Shown here piece by piece: positions 1 through 6,373 of a stretch of 23,246 bases of DNA. The translations under genes were made by a program, and so were the position numbers. Source of the DNA: Bacteroidales bacterium UBA2030 (GTDB taxonomy: Bacteria; Bacteroidota; Bacteroidia; Bacteroidales; TTA-H9); contig DDBO01000073.1 in the NCBI GenBank assembly GCA_002332755.1, forward strand, positions 1-23,246, in the 5' to 3' direction. Under the pieces are notes generated by a model. It was not told the origin of the DNA, made no database searches, and saw only the letters and a program-made list of their open reading frames with translations. Every line of letters begins with the position of its first letter. Positions within the stretch are counted from its first letter, which is position 1.

Positions 1-60
1 GAACTTGGAACCTGGAACTTGGAACTCGGAACCTGGAACTTGGAACTCGGAACCTGGAAC
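1..60. repeat. 21-bp tandem repeat (7-bp subunits)
   Basis: The unit GGAACCTGGAACTTGGAACTC runs at 7-27 and 28-48 without mismatch, with a partial copy at 49-60 and a partial one before position 7. Each unit is three diverged copies of a heptamer (GGAACCT, GGAACTT, GGAACTC). The array is cut by the left window edge, so its true length is unknown. It ends 8 bp past the elbB stop codon, in the intergenic space downstream of that gene. Because 21 is divisible by 3, one frame stays open through it, but I take this as a by-product of the unit length, not as coding sequence. Confidence 0.9.
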
Positions 61-68
61 ATAAAATC

Positions 69-716
69 TCACATCACCTTCAGCATCGTCTTTACTAGGT
101 TATCCGCTCCTTCAGCTATTTCACTTATTCTCGATTCAAGCATGTAACAAGGGGTGCTGAAAATTTTGTTGGCTTTGTCGGAGACTACCTCGGCTACTGA
201 AGATTCTATGTGTTTTCCTCCCATCTTTTCAATATGTGACGCAGTTTGAGCGTCAGTACCAATAGTAGTGGTTACTTTACCCAGGATTTTCGTAATTAAA
301 ACAGGGCTTATACACATAGCGCCAATCGGCTTGCCTGCTGTATGCATTTCGCGAACTACTTTTTCGATGATGGTGTTTACTTTGGCATTTACTCCATCGA
401 ACGCATACGTAAAGAAATTCTTGGCCACTCCAAATCCACCCGGAAATAGAAGCGCATCATATTCTGCCGGATTAAATTCTTCGGCTCTTTTTATTTTTCC
501 CCGGGCAATTCTGGCTGCCTCCACCAACACGTTGCGTTCTTCATTCATCACTTCTCCCGTGAGATGATTAACAACATGTGCCTGAGGAATATCTGGGGCA
601 AAGAGGTCGTAGGTGCATCCGTTGTTATCGACGGCCAACATAGCCATGACGGCTTCATGAATTTCTGCACCGTCATAAACTCCGCATCCTGAAAGAAAAA
701 TAGCAAACTTTTTCAT
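69..716 (-). CDS. elbB: ElbB-type DJ-1/PfpI family protein (glyoxalase 3-like)
   Basis: A 215-residue protein of the DJ-1/PfpI superfamily that matches the E. coli ElbB pattern along its full length: N-terminal ILSGCGVYDG-like stretch (here LSGCGVYDGAEIHEA, 8-22), NHLTGE at 50-55, LLFPGGFG at 89-96, and the nucleophile elbow GAMCISP with the candidate catalytic Cys135. Family members are described as glyoxalase-like or isoprenoid-associated cytoplasmic proteins; their physiological substrate is not settled, so the enzymatic role is inferred. The ATG start is preceded by AAAGGAC about 6-10 nt upstream, one of the few Shine-Dalgarno-like sequences in the window, and by a TAnnTTTG box on the minus strand at 746-753. 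It follows the sigma-54 activator on the same strand after 93 bp, but its own promoter suggests separate transcription. Length is normal for the family. Confidence 0.92.
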   Translation of the reverse strand: MKKFAIFLSGCGVYDGAEIHEAVMAMLAVDNNGCTYDLFAPDIPQAHVVNHLTGEVMNEERNVLVEAARIARGKIKRAEEFNPAEYDALLFPGGFGVAKNFFTYAFDGVNAKVNTIIEKVVREMHTAGKPIGAMCISPVLITKILGKVTTTIGTDAQTASHIEKMGGKHIESSVAEVVSDKANKIFSTPCYMLESRISEIAEGADNLVKTMLKVM

Positions 717-745
717 GGCGTCCTTTTTTTGAAATTTCCTTTGCC

Positions 746-753
746 CAAAAATA
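746..753 (-). promoter_or_regulatory. Putative -7 box of elbB
   Basis: On the minus strand this reads TATTTTTG, matching the Bacteroidota -7 consensus TAnnTTTG. It lies 29 nt before the elbB ATG. No convincing -33 TTTG is seen at the usual 18-21 nt spacing, so support comes from position and the -7 match only. Confidence 0.45.
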
Positions 754-809
754 GTAAAAATGCCATGAACTGGGTTGTGTGAAGGTTCAAATTAGGCGAG
801 TCGGTGGTT

Positions 810-2045
810 CTATTCTATATTGTATTCCTTCAGTTTGCGATATAAAGTCCTTTCAGAAATGCCCAACTCTTCGGCGGCTTTTCTGCGTTTGCCATTGTGT
901 TTTGCCAGAGCTCTGCGTATAAGCTCAATTTCTTTTTTCTCAATCGAAAGTGTGTCGTCGATCACTTCGGGAACCACAATGGGTTCGACCGACTCATGCA
1001 ATTCGTCTGACTCGACCGGGCGAGCTGAAGAGTTTTTTACAGGAGGAGTAAATTCTGTTCTTATATCTCTGAGCAGCTGCGCATTTTTCTCTGTTAGTTC
1101 AGGGGAAAGATCGCTATGGCTCATAATTTCAAATACCAGTTTTTTTAGCTCGTTGATATCCCTCCGCATATCAAAAAGTACTTTATACAGGAGGTCTCTT
1201 TCTGAAAGCTCGTTGCTGCCCTGGGGATGTTCGCGGCTGTAGAGTACCGGTAATTCTGAAGCCGGATGGGCCGGCAGATAGCGCATAAGGGTTTGTGCAG
1301 TGATCAACCTATCTTTCTCGATGATAGAAATTTGTTCGGTGATATTTTTAAGTTGGCGGATATTGCCCGGCCAGCGGTACGATTCGAGCAAATGCCGCGC
1401 TTCTTCGTCAAGTTGAACCGGGGGCATCCGGTATTTGGCCGCAAAGTCGGAAGCGAATTTTCTGAAAAGCAGGTAAATGTCCTCTTTTCTCTCACGCAAA
1501 GGAGGAACTGTGATAGGGACTGTATTCAGACGATAGTAAAGGTCCTGACGAAATTTCCCCTGGGCTATTGCACTTGGAATATCTACGTTAGTGGCAGCAA
1601 CAACACGTACATCGGTTTTCAATACTTTGCTGGAGCCCACCCTTAAAAATTCACCTGTCTCGAGTACTCTGAGCAACCTAACCTGGGTTGAAAGTGGAAG
1701 CTCGGCAACTTCATCCAGAAATATTGTGCCTCCATTCACTACTTCGAAGTATCCTTTGCGCGATTCGTGGGCTCCCGTAAAGGAACCTTTTTCATGTCCA
1801 AAAAGTTCTGAATCGATGGTTCCTTCGGGTATCGCCCCGCAGTTAACGGCAATGTAAGGCCCATGCTTGCGAGCACTAAGAGAATGAATAATCTGAGGAA
1901 AAAATTCCTTTCCTGAACCACTTTCTCCTGTTACCAACACGGTAAGATCGGTAGGAGCTACCTGGCGGGCAATGTCAATAGCCCGGTCAAGCATAAGAGA
2001 ATTCCCTATGATGCCAAACCTTAATTTTATGGCAGAAATATCCAT
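810..2045 (-). CDS. Sigma-54-dependent transcriptional activator without receiver domain
   Basis: A 411-residue bacterial enhancer-binding protein. The AAA+ domain starts almost at the N terminus: Walker A GESGSGKE at 40-47, the sigma-54-contacting loop as GSFTGA at 87-92, Walker B GGTIFLDE at 105-112, the FRQDLYYRLN segment near 165-174, and the sensor II region WPGNIRQL near 235-242. A poorly conserved linker of about 120 residues follows, then a Fis-type helix-turn-helix at about 370-411 (AAEELGISERTLYRKLKEY). There is no N-terminal response-regulator, GAF or PAS domain, so its activity must be controlled by a partner, by expression, or not at all, as in PspF-like regulators. The Ser in GSFTGA replaces the usual Ala; I believe this is common in Bacteroidota homologues. 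It has one of the better promoters in the window (box at 2059-2066). Its targets are unknown; I saw no clear -24/-12 GG/GC promoter in the intergenic regions. Confidence 0.93.
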   Translation of the reverse strand: MDISAIKLRFGIIGNSLMLDRAIDIARQVAPTDLTVLVTGESGSGKEFFPQIIHSLSARKHGPYIAVNCGAIPEGTIDSELFGHEKGSFTGAHESRKGYFEVVNGGTIFLDEVAELPLSTQVRLLRVLETGEFLRVGSSKVLKTDVRVVAATNVDIPSAIAQGKFRQDLYYRLNTVPITVPPLRERKEDIYLLFRKFASDFAAKYRMPPVQLDEEARHLLESYRWPGNIRQLKNITEQISIIEKDRLITAQTLMRYLPAHPASELPVLYSREHPQGSNELSERDLLYKVLFDMRRDINELKKLVFEIMSHSDLSPELTEKNAQLLRDIRTEFTPPVKNSSARPVESDELHESVEPIVVPEVIDDTLSIEKKEIELIRRALAKHNGKRRKAAEELGISERTLYRKLKEYNIE

Positions 2046-2058
2046 TTTAAATTTTTTA

Positions 2059-2088
2059 CAAAGTTACGGATTTTTGTCGTGTGTCAAA
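2059..2088 (-). promoter_or_regulatory. Bacteroidota-type promoter of the sigma-54 activator gene
   Basis: On the minus strand, TTTG (2088 to 2085) is followed after 18 nt by TAACTTTG (2066 to 2059). This is close to the TTTG-N19-21-TAnnTTTG consensus for the primary sigma factor of Bacteroidota. The ATG at 2045 is 13 nt beyond the box, giving a short leader without a Shine-Dalgarno. It is the only box here with a matching -33 element. Confidence 0.6.
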
Positions 2089-2213
2089 TTGACAGTATTT
2101 TTTACGAGTTATGCTCAATATTTTGGTTTTTACAAATAAGTTCCTGTTTTTTTAGATTGAATATAAATAGAAGGTGGTTACGGTTCAAACCGGTTTTTTT
2201 ATAATGATTTTTG

Positions 2214-2221
2214 TATGTTTG
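2214..2221 (+). promoter_or_regulatory. Putative -7 box of the HExxH lipoprotein gene
   Basis: TATGTTTG matches TAnnTTTG and lies 19 nt before the ATG at 2241. The leader contains AAAAGGAAAAG, a possible weak ribosome-binding site. No -33 TTTG is seen. A short CGGTT-CA-AACCG symmetry followed by a T run sits just upstream at about 2181-2200, but the stem would have a 2-nt loop and is unlikely to form a terminator. Confidence 0.42.
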
Positions 2222-2240
2222 AGCTTTAAAAGGAAAAGCC

Positions 2241-4361
2241 ATGGGTAAATTAAATCAGTTTTTTTATGTATTGTTTTTGGTGTGTCTTTTCATGTTAACA
2301 GGTTGTGGCAAAGAGGATAATCCGGATAATCCGTCGCCTATTAATACCGGAAACATTATTTCCAAGAAAACAATTGGTCCGGAAGGTGGCGTTTTGGAAG
2401 GAAATGGATTTAGCGTTACTATTCCTCCGCAATTGCTGAGTGTTCCTGTAGAACTTACTATCAGCAAACTTAAAGCTGAAGCTATGGATGGTCAGGCAAT
2501 GAGTGATATTTATTTTGTCAACAATTTGCCAGCTTCTTATAGTGGTGGATTAACGCTTTCATACGAAATTCCTTCAAATGCCAATGACTTTTCGTTGTTG
2601 CTTTGCGAAACTCCTTGGGCTCCATCGGCCAAAGGTGAGACCATTAGCTACAGATTGACCGATTATGAAATGAATGGAAAATCTGCGGTTGTCAATTTGC
2701 AAATAAGTGGGTATAAATCGGGCAAAGAAATAGAGGATGAGGCTACCCATTTTTCGCTTGGGTTATTGGCAGTAAGCGGAAACACCTCGATACTTTCATC
2801 CCAGGGACATTTTAAGATAACTTTCCCTGTTATTTATGAAGAGGGAGCTGAAAAACTCGCCGATTACCTTGAGCAGGCTTTTCAAACAATGACGCAACCC
2901 CCCTATAGCCTTAGTGTAGCTAAGCGTACGCGTTGGCCGATTGATGTAACGATTTGCAAATTGCCATCCACTGTTTTTGGTTATTTTGAAGCTTCAGTGT
3001 TGGGAGATAATTATGCCAGCTTATTATTCAACAAGGATAAATTGAATGATGAGGTAAACCTTAAGGCAACGGCCACACATGAATTGATGCATTTTTTCCA
3101 AAGCCTTTATGACCCTCGCAATCGTTTTTCAAAAGCCAAATTTGAATCACCAACCTGGTGGCTCGATGAAGCAACTGCGGTTTGGAGTGAGGAGCTTACT
3201 GCAACTCAGGGGGCCTCATTTATTTCAGCGGCCAGATTGGGAAATGAATTGCAGCCTTATGCAGGAAATTTGAGTGTAAAACCTGATGAGCCTCAAAATT
3301 TTGGTTATGGAATGTCGGTAATGATAAAGTATATTGCAAAGAATTTTGGAGGCTCTTATATTCGTTCGATATACGAAAAAGTAGCAGCCGGAAGTAAACC
3401 GGCCGATGCCGTCAGGGAGGCGCTGGGTAAGTTTTATTGGGAATGGTATGGACAGTTTATGGCAAATTATACATCCGGAAGCTTGTCATCGGATTTGACT
3501 TTAAGCGTCATTCTCGGTTCAAAACCTCAGGCTTACAAATTTGAGAATAGTTCAGATACAGTGAAAGCAATCTCCTTAGCCTTTAATCCGCTTGAAACAA
3601 AGCTCTTCAAAGTACAGATTGACGAAAATGCTTTGGATGATGAGAGTAGTCTGGGTGTATCCTCTAATAATCCGGGTTATGAATATTATGCTATTTACAA
3701 GTTTAATAATTCAGGAATAGAGAAAATAGCAGAAGGAGCCTCTCCAACCGTGCCCAATGTAAAGGAAGGGGTTATGCAAGGATATCAGTATTTGGTAATG
3801 GTCACCAACACAGAATATTCTACAACATCGTCTTCGGCCCGAACTCTTGATTTTAAAATAAGACTAAGCCAAGCACCTGTTTTTAGAAAGTTTAGTTTTA
3901 ATTTGGGTGTTATGTCTAAAACCGTATACGTATATCAATCCGGCCCTGGCGATTCAACCATTGCAGCCCAATGGCATTCCTTAGACATTCCGACAACAAT
4001 AAATATTAATGGAAATCAAATAAGTATTTCCTGGAACAATGTAGACTATGGCGGTGAGTTGCACACAGGTACTTTTACTGCTTCCCTTAACCCCGACCAG
4101 TCGATGAATTATCAAATACATGATGTGGCTACCAATAGCATCGCTGTGACAACTTACTCCAGTACCGGGTATAACATTCCCTTTACAAATTCAGGCTGGT
4201 GGGGAAAAGAATGGAGTGGAGAATCTCATTTGTATATTAAGCAATTTGATATGAAGCAACAATTCGATACGTTTTACATTGCAGCACATGGAGTGTATTA
4301 TTCCCCTGAATATAGCATCAAGACAATTACCATAAGGTTTAATACATATGCTGATAAATAA
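2241..4361 (+). CDS. Lipoprotein with HExxH metallopeptidase motif, probably surface-exposed
   Basis: A 706-residue predicted lipoprotein. A type II signal peptide ends in the lipobox LTGC (lipidated Cys22). The residues after it, GKEDN, are charged and acidic like the lipoprotein export signals that send Bacteroidota lipoproteins to the cell surface. Residues about 40-75 (IGPEGG, then VTIPP) resemble a ZU5-like beta module. The central domain has THELMH, with HExxH at 280-284, and WWLDEA at 306-311, where Glu310 sits at the right distance for the third zinc ligand of a gluzincin (HExxH-x25-E). Around residue 540 the sequence changes to a beta-rich C-terminal region with no recognised domain. 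The family is not recognised by name; peptidase activity is inferred from the motif, and the substrate is unknown. It is transcribed alone, from its own promoter, and ends at a strong hairpin. By eye it is more AT-rich than the flanking housekeeping genes. Confidence 0.85.
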   Translation: MGKLNQFFYVLFLVCLFMLTGCGKEDNPDNPSPINTGNIISKKTIGPEGGVLEGNGFSVTIPPQLLSVPVELTISKLKAEAMDGQAMSDIYFVNNLPASYSGGLTLSYEIPSNANDFSLLLCETPWAPSAKGETISYRLTDYEMNGKSAVVNLQISGYKSGKEIEDEATHFSLGLLAVSGNTSILSSQGHFKITFPVIYEEGAEKLADYLEQAFQTMTQPPYSLSVAKRTRWPIDVTICKLPSTVFGYFEASVLGDNYASLLFNKDKLNDEVNLKATATHELMHFFQSLYDPRNRFSKAKFESPTWWLDEATAVWSEELTATQGASFISAARLGNELQPYAGNLSVKPDEPQNFGYGMSVMIKYIAKNFGGSYIRSIYEKVAAGSKPADAVREALGKFYWEWYGQFMANYTSGSLSSDLTLSVILGSKPQAYKFENSSDTVKAISLAFNPLETKLFKVQIDENALDDESSLGVSSNNPGYEYYAIYKFNNSGIEKIAEGASPTVPNVKEGVMQGYQYLVMVTNTEYSTTSSSARTLDFKIRLSQAPVFRKFSFNLGVMSKTVYVYQSGPGDSTIAAQWHSLDIPTTININGNQISISWNNVDYGGELHTGTFTASLNPDQSMNYQIHDVATNSIAVTTYSSTGYNIPFTNSGWWGKEWSGESHLYIKQFDMKQQFDTFYIAAHGVYYSPEYSIKTITIRFNTYADK

Positions 4362-4390
4362 TTGATTAGCAAGTAAAAAATCGATATACG

Positions 4391-4427
4391 AAAAAGGGCG
4401 GGAGGCTTCAAACATCCCGCCCTTTTT
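4391..4427. terminator. Bidirectional Rho-independent terminator
   Basis: A perfect 13-bp stem, AAAAAGGGCGGGA at 4391-4403 pairing with TCCCGCCCTTTTT at 4415-4427, with an 11-nt loop. The A run and T run at the stem ends give a U tail in both directions. It lies between the convergent lipoprotein gene (stop at 4361) and nucleotide-sugar dehydrogenase gene (stop at 4445) and probably ends both transcripts. Confidence 0.9.
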
Positions 4428-4444
4428 ATTTATCAAAAGCAAAA

Positions 4445-6091
4445 CTAATCAAGTCCGAGGACTTCTCTTTTCAGCCTCTGGATATGACCTCTGCCCAAGG
4501 CTTTTACTTCGCATCCCAATTCGAAATAGCGGCGTATTTTGTCGTCGGGGAGAATGCCAAAGCAGTCGATTACGGCCAATTTCCCTCCTGCCCAACGTAC
4601 AACGTCATCCGGGTTTAGTTCTTTATATTGGGCATGAGGTACGGCAAGTATGAGTGCCTCCACGCCCTCAAGTGCTTTGGGGAGGTCTTTTAAAACTTCG
4701 AGTTCTTTCAGGTGATTCTGGTTGTGGAAATAACGCTTCCATGAGTGTTCGTTTTCATCCTGAGTGCGGAACTCCCACCATACTTCCACGTAGGGATCGT
4801 GCACCTTCATATCAGCTCCCATTTCTGTAAGCCTGCGAACGATGATTTCACTTCCACTGTACCGTGTATCGCCAACGTCTTGCCTGTAACTGGCCCCGCA
4901 AAGTAGCACTTCGCTTCCGGCGATGTAACGGCCCATGTTTCGTAAGGCATCCCGGGTAAGTTCTGCCACGTGCAGGCTTCGGGTGTCGTTGATATCAATG
5001 GCAGTTGGTGTGATTTTAAATAATTTATCCCCGTCTTCAAATCCCAGGATGTGTTTGTAAGCCCAGTAGCCCAAACCACCGTCTTTGGGCAGGCAATAGC
5101 CGCCAATGCCCGGGCCGGGGAATATAATATTGCTGTGGGTAGGTCGCATTTTGATAGCGTTAATAACTTTTATTAAGTCAACACCATTGCGCTCGGCGAA
5201 AAGGCTCCATTCGTTGAGAAATGCAAGTATGGTCGCTCTGTATGAGTTTTCAATTATTTTAGTGGTCTCTGATTCTATCGGGCGATCCATCATAGTAAGA
5301 GGGTACTTCTTGGTGTTGAGTACTTCATGCAGGAATTTTTCAACACGCTGACGTGCCTCAAGGTTGCAACCCGAAGCCACGCGCCAGAAATCACGGATGC
5401 TTGATACATATTCCCTGCCGGGCATCACTCTTTCGAAACTATGAGCAAGCAGCGGTTCTGTTGTAATACCTCTGTTTGCAAATGCTTTTTTCAATATGGG
5501 CCATGCCACAAATTCTGTCGTGCCAGGTGCAACTGTGGTTTCAATTAACACCAGGCAGTGAGGAGGTATTTTCTTTCCAATGGTGCGCAGGGTGGCCTCA
5601 AGGGCAGCCATGTCGGCAGTCCCTTTACGCATGTTCCCTAATTCAAACTTTGTAAAGTCGCATTGAACATCTACCACCACTACATCGGCCAACTGAAGGC
5701 AGTCTTCATTGTAGGTGGCTGTCATCGTCTTTTTTTCGAGAACCACACGGTGGATCAACTCATCCACCTCAGGGTCTTCGGCTTTAACAGGTGATACCCC
5801 CTGATTGATTTTAGGAATTTTCCAATAGCTTCGTGTACTCGGCCGCTGGCAGCCAATGACAAATTTCGAATGCTTCCCTTCGCTGTTGCAGGTGTCTGCT
5901 ACAATGGCCGCCATTACGGCACCTACAAACCCCAGACCCATCACCACTACTATTTCTTTGCCTTCGCTCCGGGCCTGGTCGGCCAAACCCACCAGCCGCC
6001 GGTATTCACCTTCATACTCTTCTTTCGTGGGAATTGGAAAGCTTTCTCCCTCCGGACTAACAGAATAGACGAATTTTTTACTTTCTTCCAT
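4445..6091 (-). CDS. UDP-glucose/GDP-mannose dehydrogenase family protein
   Basis: A 548-residue NAD-dependent nucleotide-sugar dehydrogenase, the class that oxidises the C6 hydroxyl of a nucleotide sugar to a carboxylate in two steps. The Rossmann motif GLGFVG is at 52-57. IETTVAPGTTE follows at about 183-193. The conserved helix IIENSYRATILAFLNE is at about 279-294. The active site GPGIGGYCLPKDGG carries the catalytic Cys323. The C-terminal UDP-binding domain (from about 390) contains the conserved KVHDPYV. Most family members have 420-450 residues; this one carries about 45 residues before the Rossmann fold plus expanded segments (for example around 440-460). I cannot tell which sugar is used from the sequence. 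It is monocistronic and about 10 kb from the polysaccharide genes, whose pathway it could feed. No TAnnTTTG box or Shine-Dalgarno is seen upstream, so the ATG choice is only moderately secure. Confidence 0.88.
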   Translation of the reverse strand: MEESKKFVYSVSPEGESFPIPTKEEYEGEYRRLVGLADQARSEGKEIVVVMGLGFVGAVMAAIVADTCNSEGKHSKFVIGCQRPSTRSYWKIPKINQGVSPVKAEDPEVDELIHRVVLEKKTMTATYNEDCLQLADVVVVDVQCDFTKFELGNMRKGTADMAALEATLRTIGKKIPPHCLVLIETTVAPGTTEFVAWPILKKAFANRGITTEPLLAHSFERVMPGREYVSSIRDFWRVASGCNLEARQRVEKFLHEVLNTKKYPLTMMDRPIESETTKIIENSYRATILAFLNEWSLFAERNGVDLIKVINAIKMRPTHSNIIFPGPGIGGYCLPKDGGLGYWAYKHILGFEDGDKLFKITPTAIDINDTRSLHVAELTRDALRNMGRYIAGSEVLLCGASYRQDVGDTRYSGSEIIVRRLTEMGADMKVHDPYVEVWWEFRTQDENEHSWKRYFHNQNHLKELEVLKDLPKALEGVEALILAVPHAQYKELNPDDVVRWAGGKLAVIDCFGILPDDKIRRYFELGCEVKALGRGHIQRLKREVLGLD

Positions 6092-6275
6092 AAAAATAAA
6101 GATTTTGTTGCAGGAATTAAATGATATGAGTTGAAGAGCTAAAGGTATGAAATTTTAAAATACAAATTCACATAAGATATTTATCAAAAAAATTATATCT
6201 GTTTATCTGTGTTTTTATGTATAATCTCTTCTATTTGTTTGATATATAATTAATTGAGAAGATGATAATATAAGT
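6092..6275. other. AT-rich intergenic region
   Basis: A strongly AT-rich stretch upstream of the dehydrogenase gene and past the end of pheT. It presumably holds the dehydrogenase promoter, but I found no TAnnTTTG match on the minus strand near the start codon. I see no ORF or RNA gene in it. Confidence 0.5.
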
Positions 6276-6309
6276 CAGAAAAAGCCCCTCCGTGTTGAAT
6301 GAGGGGCTT
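6276..6309 (-). terminator. Rho-independent terminator of pheT
   Basis: On the minus strand AAGCCCCTC (6309 to 6301) pairs with GAGGGGCTT (6290 to 6282) around a 10-nt loop and runs into a short T tract (CTTTTTC). It begins 64 nt after the pheT stop codon. There is no T run in the plus direction, so it acts on the minus-strand transcript. Confidence 0.85.
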
Positions 6310-6373
6310 GTAATTGTACTTATTTTGCTGGTTCCTCTTAAGACCTGGAAAAAGATTCCGAAAGAGAACTACT

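Noticed and set aside
1..60. CRISPR array
   Set aside because: The units are head to tail with no unique spacers, and there are no cas genes.
1266..1646. Long antisense frame opposite the sigma-54 activator gene
   Set aside because: It mirrors the codon structure of a well-supported gene; the product resembles nothing and there is no promoter.
2181..2200. CGGTT-CA-AACCG symmetry followed by T run as a terminator
   Set aside because: The stem would leave a 2-nt loop and is too weak; there is no upstream plus-strand transcript to end.
3366..4396. 16-bp exact repeat TCGATATACGAAAAAG (3366-3381 and 4381-4396)
   Set aside because: One copy is in coding sequence and one beside the terminator; in 23 kb of AT-rich DNA a single 16-bp match can arise by chance.
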